Positions 47,901 through 54,199 of a stretch of 64,000 nucleotides of DNA are shown piece after piece. The translations under genes and the position numbers were made by a program. How positions within the stretch are numbered: position 1 is the stretch's first letter; the number at the start of each line of letters is the position of its first letter. The notes beneath the pieces were generated by a model, which saw only the letters and a list, made by a program, of their open reading frames with translations, did no database searches and had not been told where the DNA came from. The DNA is from Chiridota heheva. Taxonomy: Eukaryota; Echinodermata; Holothuroidea; Apodida; Chiridotidae. The stretch lies in the NCBI GenBank assembly GCA_020152595.1, contig JAIGNY010000080.1, forward strand, positions 58,501 to 122,500, read 5' to 3'.

Positions 47901-49019
47901 AGGTTAGTAAACAGAATTTTGTTTATTCCTTCTGGTAAAAACTTGAAAGATCCGGAGAAGTACCATAAAAGGATTTAAGCTTGCGGCAAGCCACATAAAC
48001 ATCTAAATGTCAATGCATTGGTCATGCATGATTGCGGATTTGAGGTTTGCTCACCCCACCTAGTTACGGCATTGCTATGGTGGGTGTGGCTTATTCCACA
48101 GTCGGAGAGCTTAATGCGTGGCTCTTCCCAATAAGTTCCATTGTGTGTATACAAATAATAAGGACTAATAACTGATAGATAAAATCACTGAAAATTTCTG
48201 TGGTGAGCTTTTTAATTGCTTCTAGCAGAGCCTAAAAGTTATACCTGCCAAAATGGAGCTTCTTACGGGTGAAAAGACTTAAAATTTGTAGGGAGGGTTA
48301 GGCGTAATAGGTGCATGGACTGATAGAGATATTATATTCATCAGAGCTTAAATGAAAGTAATGGTGGCCAAGATCAACAAATACCAGAGAGAGAGAAAGT
48401 CAGTCAAGCAAATATGAAGAAAGCGCCCCTTAAAACACGGACTTGATGAAACTGCCACTGTCATTTTCATCCCGTTTCAATGACATTCTCTTAACGAGTA
48501 GACCATGTATTATGCAATCATTTGACCACAAATTTTGTTATGATACAAAGTGGAGTAACGCGGAAATGAAATAGTAAACTAGAAACTATTCATTGATTGC
48601 TTGCCGAAATCACGTAATCGTTCATGCGGTTACTAGAATGCCACAGGCACAGAAAACCAGGATGGGAGTAGCTTTCAAAGGTTGGATTCTGTAATGAAAT
48701 ATGAGCTTGCAAAACATAAGCAATCAGGGCTTCAAATCGACAAGAAATGATTTTGCCATATCAGTCTGGTGCACCCTCCCGACTGTTTCACCAGAAATGT
48801 ATTATTTTAATTTGTATTTTTTTAAATATTTATTTGCATCCCTTTATTTTATGTTTTACCCTTGCAGGAGGAGATGTGGCTGCCAATAAATACATGATGA
48901 AGATCTGTCGAATGGATCTGGGCCCACCGAGATCTCCATTACACAAATGGACCAATGAACAGCTGGAAGCCATGCGAAAAGACCTACTTGAGATAGGCAC
49001 TTTTGATTGGATCAATTAG
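20924..49019 (+). CDS. NPL: N-acetylneuraminate lyase (sialic acid aldolase), 11 coding exons
   Basis: Coding exons are 20924-20985, 24453-24523, 25565-25652, 28509-28566, 29998-30073, 32533-32625, 39133-39281, 42440-42486, 46086-46170, 46839-46878 and 48868-49019. They sum to 921 nt, that is 306 residues and TAG; human NPL has about 320. All introns are GT-AG with phases 2,1,2,0,1,1,0,2,0,1. The enzyme is a (beta/alpha)8 class I aldolase of the DapA/NanA family that splits N-acetylneuraminate into N-acetylmannosamine and pyruvate in the cytosol. Landmarks: [10 protein letters not shown] near the N terminus, carboxylate-binding loop GTNGEG (47-52), catalytic Tyr140 in FYYYHIP, Schiff-base Lys171 in GAKFT, sialate-binding-type DE (198-199) in GNDE, and GGSYN (214-218). 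I chose the first ATG of MMKF because the family begins 7-9 residues before the GL motif. The loop has TN where human has TT. An NPL-like paralogue remains possible; HOGA1 is less likely. Confidence 0.92.
20995..21130 (+). repeat. Dispersed G-rich repeat D, copy 1
   Basis: A GGGGGAGGAGGGG start leads to AAAATCACTTTAAGATGCAA, AAAATCACCATACAAAAGATA and a ...CCTTAAATCCCACTTATGT end. The same order occurs at 30160-30340. It begins about 10 bp after the NPL exon 1 donor. Confidence 0.6.
21131..22855. other. NPL intron 1, mostly unremarkable
   Basis: No exon is supported. A short direct repeat of GTCACATGTGAGTCACATGA occurs at about 21825-21862, and ATGATGTCATCA-type near-palindromes lie near 21970 and 22190. 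Confidence 0.4.
22835..23225 (+). repeat. Dispersed repeat B, copy 1 (NPL intron 1)
   Basis: It runs from ACTCTGGCTATAAACTGTC through CACATTACACGCATG, AATAAGTTCCATTGTGTG and CATACCCGCCGAAATGGAG to GGCGTAATGGGA. The same landmarks in the same order and orientation occur at 47490-48315 in intron 10, where 0.5 kb of extra DNA interrupts them. Confidence 0.75.
23226..24452. other. NPL intron 1, 3' part
   Basis: The stretch 23290-23420 repeats TTTTTGGTATTTTTGCC-like words; nothing else is recognised. The splice acceptor TCTCTTGCAG ends at 24452. Confidence 0.4.
24453..24523 (+). CDS. NPL: NPL coding exon 2
   Basis: It completes Gly21 and encodes [23 protein letters not shown] plus one base of Val. 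The donor is GTAAGT. This is the helix before the first catalytic loop. Confidence 0.9.
24955..25082 (+). repeat. 13-bp minisatellite in NPL intron 2
   Basis: About nine units of CCCCATGGCACGG (first units CCCCATGGCATGG) stand in tandem. Every unit contains the palindrome CCATGG, so both strands show open frames of the [10 protein letters not shown] type; these are not genes. Confidence 0.9.
25565..25652 (+). CDS. NPL: NPL coding exon 3
   Basis: It encodes [29 protein letters not shown] plus two bases of Arg. It holds the pyruvate-carboxylate-binding loop GTNGEG and the SxxER motif of the family. The donor is GTCAGT, weaker than the others. Confidence 0.92.
26806..27090 (+). repeat. Polypyrimidine CCCT/CT tract in NPL intron 3
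   Basis: About 270 bp of almost pure C and T (CCCTCCCT, CTCTCT, CTTCCT) lies on the gene's sense strand. The open frames it creates on both strands are meaningless low complexity. Confidence 0.95.
27101..27180 (+). mobile_element. Retroposon 3' tail
   Basis: It reads GGCACTTTTGACTCTGACTG then GGTGGTGCCGTTAAACATC and AACCA repeats. The GGTGCCGTTAA core matches the 3' end of the I-group LINE copies, but the final repeat differs. It may be a SINE or LINE remnant that shares this tail. Confidence 0.5.
27372..27392 (+). repeat. (GAT)n microsatellite
   Basis: About seven perfect GAT units in NPL intron 3. Confidence 0.9.
27480..27854. mobile_element. Fold-back element with tandem-repeat arms (NPL intron 3)
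   Basis: The left end CAGTCCCTATAAATCAATTC is matched as an inverted repeat by GAATTGAATTATAGGGACTG at the right end. Inside each arm, 12-bp units of CCCGACCTGCAA (left) and their complement TTGCAGGTCGGG (right) stand in tandem. The centre is a near-perfect palindrome: TATCCATGCAAATGCTGT pairs exactly with ACAGCATTTGCATGGATA around a loop at about 27650-27665. CAGT termini beside TA suggest, but do not prove, a Tc1/mariner-related non-autonomous element. Confidence 0.8.
28509..28566 (+). CDS. NPL: NPL coding exon 4
   Basis: It encodes [20 protein letters not shown] and ends in phase 0 at GTAAGT. The [14 protein letters not shown] segment is the third beta strand and helix (human HVGALSLKESQEL). 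Confidence 0.92.
28650..28810 (+). repeat. 24-bp G-rich minisatellite in NPL intron 4
   Basis: About six units of GTATGTGTGTGGGCAGGGGGAGG begin about 85 bp after the exon 4 donor. Each unit has two or three G-runs on the sense strand, so the nascent RNA could form G-quadruplexes. Confidence 0.9.
28925..29740 (+). repeat. Tandem repeat, unit about 105 bp, split by a SINE
   Basis: The unit contains GTTCCTCTTTCATATAAGATGG, GACTTGCTTGACC, CTAATCCTTTAAAGGAATAAG and TCACCATTTTGTTTC. Units recur near 28945, 29040, 29140, 29525 and 29640. The SINE at 29232-29506 sits between two of them. A diverged relative lies at 53386-53535. Confidence 0.8.
29232..29506 (-). mobile_element. tRNA-derived SINE, reversed, with 11-bp target duplication
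   Basis: Read on the minus strand, it matches the SINE at 3854-4116 from TACCAACTGTGGTGTAGCA through the B box to the GTCGGCGTCGGC tail. CATTTTGTTTC (29221-29231) and CATTCTGTTTC (29507-29517) flank it as an 11-bp direct repeat with one mismatch. It landed inside the 105-bp tandem repeat. Confidence 0.85.
29998..30073 (+). CDS. NPL: NPL coding exon 5
   Basis: It encodes [25 protein letters not shown] plus one base of Asp. It matches the family's HAAEIGADGIAVIAPFF region. Confidence 0.92.
30160..30340 (+). repeat. Dispersed G-rich repeat D, copy 2
   Basis: It shares AAAATCACATTAAGATACAA, AAAATCACCATGCAAAAGATA and a CTAAATCCTGCCTATGT end with the copy at 20995-21130. Confidence 0.6.
30896..31305 (+). 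repeat. Dispersed repeat A, copy 1 (NPL intron 5)
   Basis: A block of about 400 bp starts GGCTTTGCTTAAAACCAGG and passes CAACTGGTGTTACAT-like and GCTGCTGGGGAAAGGTGAAA landmarks to TTTAAGCAGTGCCTTTACT. It recurs at 59007-59455 and 60649-61034. No coding is seen. Confidence 0.8.
31306..32532. other. NPL intron 5, 3' part
   Basis: No exon is seen. A stretch near 32400-32470 (TTTGTGGTTTGGACTGGCTG, TTTTAAGGAGA) resembles one end of repeat E at 49318-49582. Confidence 0.4.
32533..32625 (+). CDS. NPL: NPL coding exon 6
   Basis: It encodes [31 protein letters not shown] plus one base of Gly. It holds the catalytic tyrosine (third Tyr of YYYH, residue 140). Human reads [12 protein letters not shown] here. 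Confidence 0.93.
33163..33535 (+). repeat. ACCTCCGCCAACGAAGGTTA-type repeat, two tandem copies
   Basis: ATTACCTCCGCCAACGAAGG is followed by (GTTT)n, TCTCAAGAACTGATGACTGG and GGGCACAAATGGAGGGGTGG (to 33358). The part from TCAAGAACTGATGATTGG to GGGCATAAATGGAGGGGTGG repeats at about 33390-33520. Sequences starting ACCTCCGCCA-GGAGGTTAT are common interspersed repeats in many animals. Confidence 0.65.
34387..34845 (+). repeat. 180-bp tandem repeat, possible left terminal repeat
   Basis: Units start at about 34387, 34566 and 34746; the last is partial. Each has AATCACGTGAT-like, CAATATCTTGAAAA-like and ACACCCATGTTTTCATGGTC segments. A reversed unit lies at 37078-37205 beyond the inserted LINEs, so these may be the terminal repeats of one transposon. 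Confidence 0.8.
35018..35648 (+). mobile_element. I-group LINE 3' fragment
   Basis: It starts at the CCTTTCTGACATCAAACCGC stretch after the RNase H domain and ends at the GTTAAGCTCTCATT tail with AAAC repeats. It is 5'-truncated, in sense orientation to NPL intron 6, and has no intact frame. Confidence 0.8.
35649..36844 (+). mobile_element. I-group LINE 3' fragment with RNase H remnant
   Basis: It is directly joined to the tail of the preceding copy. Translation shows the SKAAAAAVIQ-like block preceded by a damaged YTDGS (bases lost around 35875), then [14 protein letters not shown], and [14 protein letters not shown] in which one catalytic Asp position reads Asn. The tail is GGTGCCGTTAAGCCCTTATC plus AAAC repeats. 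Confidence 0.8.
36845..37069 (+). pseudogene. C-terminal fragment of an unrecognised, probably transposon-encoded protein
   Basis: The frame resumes directly after the LINE tail and encodes about 75 residues to TAA. It has [34 protein letters not shown] and an acidic, serine-rich end ([16 protein letters not shown]). The codons look constrained, unlike nearby chance frames. It lies 9 bp before an inverted copy of the 180-bp unit, so it is probably the tail of a transposase or accessory protein of an element whose interior was replaced by LINE insertions. I do not recognise the family. Confidence 0.5.
37078..37205 (-). repeat. Inverted copy of the 180-bp unit, possible right terminal repeat
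   Basis: The reverse complement reads AATCACGTGATATCTGATGC, CATTACCATAAAATATG, CGTCAATATCTTGAAAAC, ATGTTTTCATGGTC, closely matching the unit at 34566-34745. Confidence 0.8.
37206..39031 (+). repeat. Palindromic-unit minisatellite (19-bp core) in NPL intron 6
   Basis: The outer, diverged part (37206-38065) uses longer units of about 24-28 bp such as GTGGGATGCCATGTGGGACA-TAGG. From about 38066 a 19-bp unit GATGCCATGTGGGACATGG dominates for about 50 copies. Each unit holds a perfect hairpin: CCATGT, loop GGG, ACATGG. From about 38390 most units carry ACGTGG instead. Because the unit is self-complementary and 19 is not a multiple of 3, frames of up to about 400 codons stay open on both strands; they are artefacts. 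The array ends about 100 bp before exon 7. Confidence 0.95.
39133..39281 (+). CDS. NPL: NPL coding exon 7
   Basis: It encodes [50 protein letters not shown]. Lys171 (codon 39195-39197) in GAKFT is the Schiff-base lysine (human GLKFSDTDL). The terminal GNDE matches the family's G-x-DE substrate-binding segment. The acceptor is TGACTGTAG. Confidence 0.94.
39770..40290 (+). pseudogene. LINE ORF C-terminal fragment
   Basis: It encodes [18 protein letters not shown], then [40 protein letters not shown] and [31 protein letters not shown]. This succession (a GAE-W, QRCLR-IL-I-W, AG-SIEA-L, RWAGH-RM-D-R-PK, KRYKD-LK series) is the well-known C-terminal end of a LINE ORF2 that finishes with a CPxC-R-C-SRIGL-SH-RAC zinc-finger-like segment. 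A frameshift follows at about 40125. Confidence 0.75.
40300..40975 (+). repeat. 51-bp minisatellite built from a LINE zinc-finger-like segment
   Basis: About 13 units of 51 bp follow the LINE fragment. In the productive frame each unit reads [17 protein letters not shown] and the next unit restores the Cys, so Cys, Cys, His and Cys recur at the spacing of the LINE's terminal C-R-C-SRIGL-SH-RAC motif. Several units have small indels (near 40430 and 40690) that break the frame, so no long polyprotein is predicted. It lies in NPL intron 7. Confidence 0.85.
41330..41660. repeat. G-rich dispersed repeat with CACCCCTG end
   Basis: It begins with GGGGATGGGGGGTGTGGGGG and ends CTACACCCCTGATTG. This resembles other G-rich stretches bounded by GCGTAG/ACGCCCCTG-like ends in the window. 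Confidence 0.35.
41850..42010. mobile_element. SINE-like remnant (TGGGATACCAGTCCATTGCA type)
   Basis: It contains CCCCTGGATGGGATACCAGT, CCATTGCAGGTTAAGTCCCC and GTCTTGCTCAAGAATACACC, then GAGATTTGATCCC. The order is the familiar interspersed sequence 'GATGCCAGTCCAT...CTTGCCCAAGGACAC...GGGATTCGAACC' of many aquatic animals. Confidence 0.5.
42440..42486 (+). CDS. NPL: NPL coding exon 8
   Basis: A 47-nt exon encodes [15 protein letters not shown] plus two bases of Gly. It matches human LLSALVMGATGAVGS. Acceptor TTTTCAG, donor GTAAGG. Confidence 0.92.
42487..43380. other. NPL intron 8, 5' part
   Basis: AT-rich intron with no supported exon or classified repeat. Confidence 0.4.
43384..43765 (+). 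mobile_element. CR1/L2-group LINE 3' end with (ATT)n tail
   Basis: Frames give [10 protein letters not shown], then [31 protein letters not shown] text, the typical end of a CR1/L2-type reverse transcriptase ORF. A GTAAGCGCCATGGTACTTTG segment and an ATTATT tail follow. It is frame-broken and 5'-truncated. Confidence 0.7.
44590..44875. repeat. CCAGTTGGGA-word array in NPL intron 8
   Basis: ACCAGTTGGGA, CCCAGTTGGGA and GACCAGTT words and their complements (CCCAACTGG, TCCCAACTTGG) recur at irregular 15-25 bp spacing in both orientations. Local hairpins are likely. Confidence 0.6.
45380..45790 (-). repeat. Degenerate AAATTTCC-word repeat, reversed relative
   Basis: Read on the minus strand, GGAAATTTCCTTCAATTTTC words and their variants recur as at 4253-4500. 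Confidence 0.5.
46086..46170 (+). CDS. NPL: NPL coding exon 9
   Basis: It encodes [29 protein letters not shown], phase 0 at the end. SYN matches the family's S-T-YN substrate-pocket segment (human GSTYNYLG). Confidence 0.93.
46270..46728 (+). mobile_element. I-group LINE 3' fragment in NPL intron 9
   Basis: It starts at a CCCACACTCACTCAGTCTCC stretch, follows the LINE 3' untranslated sequence and ends GGTGCTGTTAAAGTCTCATC with AAAC repeats. It fills most of the 668-bp intron, in sense orientation. Confidence 0.85.
46839..46878 (+). CDS. NPL: NPL coding exon 10
   Basis: A 40-nt exon encodes [13 protein letters not shown] plus one base of Gly. Confidence 0.9.
47490..48315 (+). repeat. Dispersed repeat B, copy 2, split by a 0.5-kb insertion (NPL intron 10)
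   Basis: Landmarks match the copy at 22835-23225: ACTCTGGCTATAAATTGC, CACATTACACACATG, then after extra DNA at about 47640-48125, AATAAGTTCCATTGTGTG, TATACCTGCCAAAATGGAG and GGCGTAATAGG. Confidence 0.75.
48868..49019 (+). CDS. NPL: NPL coding exon 11 and stop
   Basis: It encodes [50 protein letters not shown] then [12 protein letters not shown] matches the conserved MGPPRLPLQK end of animal NPL. Confidence 0.94.
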
Positions 49020-49076
49020 ATGCCAACTATGCATTTGTCAGCACAGGCAGACTTTTAAAGGTCTTTGAAGAGAGAG

Positions 49077-49086
49077 AATAAATAAA
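49077..49086 (+). promoter_or_regulatory. NPL polyadenylation signals
   Basis: Two overlapping AATAAA hexamers (49077-49082 and 49081-49086) lie 58 bp after the NPL stop. Confidence 0.7.
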
Positions 49087-49317
49087 TGTCAGATGAATTT
49101 CTTAAAAGCAGGGTAAAAATCCTGAAGATAACCAAAATTGCTACAAAAGTGAATCAGAATTGACCAATTTCATTCCTTTCAGAGCAAGGGTTCTTAATTA
49201 AATTTTTTGAAGGGCCATCAATTTATAACAGCTTCAGGCCATGAGCCAATTGGTGGCAAAACCAAACCCGTCAAAACAATCCCTGAATACAAACAAGTTG
49301 AGAGCGTGCGCGATTAC

Positions 49318-49582
49318 ATTAGTTGTTCTGCTCCTTAAAGTTTTAAACAGTCAGACCCAACCTGATAAATAACCAGGTCGGGTCGGATTTTTCCTCTTTA
49401 TTTTCTTTATTCTGAAAACCTTAATTGTTGTGGAAGTTAGTGCTGAGTATTATATTAGCAATGAATGAAGTCCTTATTGTGTGGTTATTTTGATTAAGAT
49501 AAAGTAGTCTCACTATTTGCAACAGTAAGTTTGTGGTTTTGATTTGCTGGAACAAATTTTTAAGGAGAAATACAAGTCATGA
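49318..49582 (+). repeat. Repeat E, solo copy
   Basis: It runs from CATTAGTTGTTCTGCTCC and AAACAGTCAGACCCAACCTG through GTGGAAGTTAGTGCTGA and GTGGTTATTTTGATTAAGAT to ACAAGTCATGA. Other copies are at 52697-52971 (reversed) and in the pair at 61167-61903. Confidence 0.75.
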
Positions 49583-49614
49583 GAAGGATGTATGCCACAT
49601 ATTGGCGGTTCTCT

Positions 49615-50605
49615 TATCCATCCATCCATCCATGTTCATTTGTAGTAGGCGCCTTTTCCATAGGATACAAAGCGCCCAGAATGCTGCCCCAAAGTTCAGT
49701 AAGTAATACATGATTAAAAAAGAAAAGTCTTAAGACGTGTTTTGAACTGTCCAAGTGAACTGGCATGGCGAATGTGTGAAGGCAAAGAGTTCCAAACATG
49801 GGGTGCTGCAGCTGAAAAAGCCCTAGAACCAGCTTTGGTGTTAGTTCTGGGTTCAGTCAGAAAGTTTTCAGAAGAGGAGCGAAGGGATCGTGCTGGTGTA
49901 TAAAGTTTCAGACTGTTGGATATGTATTCAGGTGATTGATGTATCAGGGATTTGTAGACAATAAGACATGTTTTGTATAAAATTCGCTGTGACACAGGGA
50001 GCCAATGCAATTTGTTGAGCCAGGGTGAGGCATGATCACGACGACGTTTCCTGAAGATAAGCTTAGCAGCTTTATTTTGGAGTTTCTGTAGGCGATTTAC
50101 ATTTTTTCATGGTAATACCATTCAAAAGGGAATTACAGTAGTCCAAGCGTGATAGGATGAGTGATCGAACAACATAATGACAGGTTTCAACGTCAATGTA
50201 CCGACGAATCTTGCCAATGTTTCTAATGTGATAATTAATTGTTTTACTAAGTTGTGTCACATGGTTGTCCATTGACATTCTATTATCGAAAGCAACTCCC
50301 AGATTTTTAACTGAAGTGACTGGTGAGATGCAAGTATTGCCAAAAACAAACTTGAGGTTCTCAAGGGCTTTACTAGCATTTGATGAAGAGAATATGATAC
50401 ACTCTGTTTTGTCCTCATTAAGTTTAAGTTTGTTTGCAATCATCCACTGTTGGATATCTTGCACACAGGAGGTCAGTTTGAATAAAGCACATTCAGCATC
50501 GAGTGGAACTTTAGGGTTAAAGGCTAAGAAAACCTGTATATCATCAGCATATATGTGATACTCGATCTTGTGCTTCCGCAATATGTCACCTATTGGGATA
50601 GTATC
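49615..50605 (-). pseudogene. CR1-group LINE ORF2, 3' half, reversed
   Basis: On the minus strand the frame reads YHIYADDIQVFLAF (YADD catalytic motif kept), DIQQWMIANKLKLNEDKTE, VKNLGVAFDNRMSMDNHV and LILSRLDYCNSLLNGI. After a frame break it continues with LHWLPVSQRILYK, SPEYISNSLKLYTPARSLRS and GSRAFSAAAPHVWNSLP to TRLKTFLF. These are the standard CR1/L2-type RT and C-terminal landmarks in order. It is truncated just before YADD at about 50605 and ends near a (GGAT)n tail at 49616-49632. Confidence 0.9.
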
Positions 50606-50639
50606 CACCTTCCTTTGACAAGCCGCGAGCCCAATTTAT

Positions 50640-51490
50640 AGCGGAACTAAAGATAACATTTTATTTGATAAACCCCCGATGTTTTAGTGAGCTGATCTGC
50701 CTAGAAAAAAACAAAATAAAGGAGTATTTTGCGATTTTTACCGATCTCATTCGGATTGATCTTACATGCAATGCACTGTATTGCATTATATAATGACTAC
50801 TGTTCGCGAGCCAGATTGGATTGTCTGGAGGGCCAGAATTAGCCAGCGGGCTGCCTATTAAGAATCGCCGGTTTAGAGTATTCAGGTATTGATATGCACA
50901 TTTTTTATGAAAAGGCATACCTCTCTAATATATAAATCATTTTGCTTCAAGTATAGTAGGTAACTCTGACAATATTTCGTTTATTCTTTCCCAATTTTTT
51001 CATCCATTACATGTACGTTCCCTATAAGAAAGTGTAATTACCCGAGTTCATATCGGGTAGGCTACGCGTTGTTTCTTTGCGAACGTACAAGTAATGTAAA
51101 GTGTACGGTGTGGGCTATGCTTATTTAAACGAGATCCTTGAAAAAGTAGTTCCAATCAATTAGAATATGTGCACACGGTTTCTATAAATAAATTCCTGTG
51201 GTATGAATTACAATAATAAGAATGAAGTCTTGTGTGCTGGGTGTAATTTGATTCAAGCAATAACAGTCTTTTTTATAGGGAAGGTACATGTAATGTCATT
51301 TTCAAAGAATCCACTTCAGGAACGAAATACAAGGTATTCAAACGTCTTCCTGTTCATCAGAAATTTCGCACCTGTCAAGAATGTCTTAAAACTTTTGTAG
51401 TTGGAACTTGAAAACTAAAAATTAAAAATTTAAATAATGTTGTTGTTAGATTTATGCCCTTTAATAAGAACTAAAATATAAATATTCTAC
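50640..51490. other. Intergenic, nothing recognised
   Basis: No supported gene or repeat. Confidence 0.4.
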
Positions 51491-51499
51491 TGGTGTCCA

Positions 51500-51611
51500 T
51501 ATACCATTATTATTATTATTGTTATTTCATTTTTTATTTTTCATATATTATTTGTATTATTATTTATTATCATTATTATTATTGTTATTATCATTATTAT
51601 TATCATTATTA

Positions 51612-51686
<75 letters not shown>

Positions 51687-51742
51687 TATTATTATTATTA
51701 TTATCAATATTATTATTAATTATTATTATTATTAATATTATT

Positions 51743-51799
<57 letters not shown>

Positions 51800-51800
51800 A
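51500..51800 (+). repeat. (ATT)n microsatellite
   Basis: About 280 bp of nearly pure ATT with a few interruptions (ATC, AATATT). Confidence 0.95.
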
Positions 51801-52119
51801 TATTTCATATAGAAGAAATTATATTGATTTATTAAGTGTATGGAATGTTATTTATAAATGTCTGATCAAACAGTTTAGAAAATTATCAGTTCTATGAGCA
51901 GGCTCAAAAAACTAAATTGCAGCTTTTTCAAAAATTATATTTAATCAAGATTTTGATACTCTGTTAACCAACATTGAAATTGTTGCATGTCCATATAAAT
52001 TTAACACTGCTAGTGTATTTAATATTATGTAATTGAAATCAAATATGTGTGCCTTTACATGTGTATGAAATTATGAGCTTCCAATTCAACATGACTTGTC
52101 CTTCTTCTTATTCCAGCAA

Positions 52120-52435
52120 CCCTTACAAAAATTTCAGATATAAATCCTAGATCTGGCCAGCTCTGGCCCAGATATAAATTCCACTGAGATCTAGGACATT
52201 TGGAATTTATATCTGGGCCAGATTAAGAATTGGGCAGAAATTCAAATTTGATCTGATCAAACTTGATTTGGAGTTTCCAGATCCAGTTTGATCTTAGCCA
52301 GATCAAGTTTGGCCTGGGCTAGATATAATATCCAGATCAAACTTTATTCTTGAATCAAATTGACTTTTTAATCAAAGTTTTTATCTGGCTTGAATCAAAC
52401 TTTATTTACCGCCAGATCTGGACTTTTCGTAAGGG
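52120..52435. repeat. ATCTGG/GATCAAACTTGAT-word array
   Basis: CCAGATCTGG, ATCTGGCCAGA, GATCAAACTTGAT and ATATAAAT words recur in both orientations at irregular spacing, with strong local self-complementarity. It resembles the array at 44590-44875 in style but not in word. Confidence 0.6.
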
Positions 52436-52696
52436 AAATCTTATCTCCTTCCTTCATCATGCCTCCCTCTATGACCATATTTAATTCTCCTTTTCCACCC
52501 CCTCTCTACTTTGTTTTTGTTTCAACCATGCACCTCCCCTCACGATCACAGCTTTCTGACCTTTTGTCTTTAAATTTCTCTCATTCTCCCCCCGTTTCCT
52601 TTACTTCCTGCCTCTAGAATGATCTGACCTCTCAGGCACAATTTAACCTTAGTTGTTGTGGTGCCGTTAAGCCATCATCAAACAAACAAACAAACA
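52436..52696 (+). mobile_element. I-group LINE 3' end
   Basis: A 5'-truncated copy consists only of the 3' untranslated part, ending GGTGCCGTTAAGCCATCATC with AAAC repeats. Confidence 0.85.
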
Positions 52697-52971
52697 TAAC
52701 CACAAACTGAATGTAGCAAATAATGAGACCACTTAATCTTAATCAGATGACTGCTGAACCACACAATAAGGACTTCATCTATTTGATATTCAACACCAAC
52801 TTCCACAGCAACCAGGACCGTATACGATGGAGCCATTGATAAGGAAAATTTGATCTTAATTACTTCTGGTTTACAGAAAAAAAGAAAAAAAAATTCTGAC
52901 CTGACCTGCTTTTATATCAGGTCAGGTCTGACTGTTTAAGTTTGAAGGAATTAGGGACTTAGCAACTAATG
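52697..52971 (-). repeat. Repeat E, reversed copy
   Basis: It is the reverse complement of the block at 49318-49582; it ends GCAACTAATG and includes TCAGGTCAGGTCTGACTG. Confidence 0.75.
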
Positions 52972-53385
52972 ATAGAATTAAAGAATTAGTTCACTGGTCA
53001 ATTTTAAAGTTCTGTTTCATTTGTGTACAAATAAAGTCTGGTGTACAAAGTCTACTACAGCAGAAGATCGGTGCCCTCATCATCACTTTCTCAACAATTG
53101 TTAATTTGTTTATAAAGAAAATGTATTGATCTTTTTTTCTGTTGATTGAATTGTTTTCCTCTGCATTTCTTTACATGGAAAATTAAACTTACTTTACTAG
53201 ATTCTGTTTTCTTTCCTGACATCCAACGGCTCTCAAGCCAAAAAATCCCAGGAAAAAAAATACAATGAGTAACAAATTTCAAGAATGTGAGGATGTGATG
53301 TATTTAGTCCGATTTCAGTCGTTCCTACACAAACGATACACTGACTTTAAGCTTGACGGCTCCTAATTATCGGAATAAGATATTG

Positions 53386-53535
53386 AAGTAGTTTCTTTAC
53401 CATTTTGTTTCTGTTAATGTCCTATGAGATAAACTTGCTTGATCACTGACCACACTTGACCACATATGACTGACTATTGCGGTGCCGTTAAACATCAACC
53501 AACCTTGACCACGGAACTAATCCTTTAAAGAGTAT
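53386..53535 (+). repeat. Relative of the 105-bp tandem unit
   Basis: CCATTTTGTTTCTGTTAATG, AACTTGCTTGATCACTGA and GGAACTAATCCTTTAAAG match the unit at 28925-29740. A short tail-like insertion GCGGTGCCGTTAAACATCAA CC interrupts it at about 53478-53503. Confidence 0.6.
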
Positions 53536-54199
53536 ATGAAGAATGGTCAAAGCTAGAGAGATGGAGCCATTTCCCCTTGTTATGTTATGTAAAATCTTCC
53601 TCCATGTTGATGTGAACACCAACCTTCAGGCCATCTGTATTTCTATCTCCCTCCACAAAACCTTCACTCTTTGCAATATCTATCTCCACCCGACGCCAAC
53701 ATTCAGCCATCCAGCTTTAACCTCTCTCAGTTCCCCTCCCCTTCATCCTTTTTGGTGACTTCAACGCCCACAACCCCTTGTGGGGTTTCAATACCACCAC
53801 CCACAGAGGCAAGCTTATCGAAAACACTCTTCGACAGCACAGCCTCTTCTTGCTCAACACTAACTCCCCGACCTACCTTCACCCTGCCACAGGCTCCCTC
53901 ACCTGTATTGACCTGTCTATCTGTTCCCCCAACCTCCTCCTTGATTTTAGCTGGAAGCTAGGTCACTGCTGATCTCTGTGGTAGTGATCATTACCCTCTT
54001 CTTATACACTCCAACTTTCAAACCCCCACTGACCGTATACACTCCAACTTTCAACCCCCACTGACCGGCCTCTTTTGAAACCCTCTGTGACTCAGACCTT
54101 TCCCCCCCATCTCCTTGAGGGTGAGGATCCCATGTCAAACTTTAGTAACAACCTTATCAACATCGCCACCTGCTCTGTTTCCAAAACACCTAACCATTT

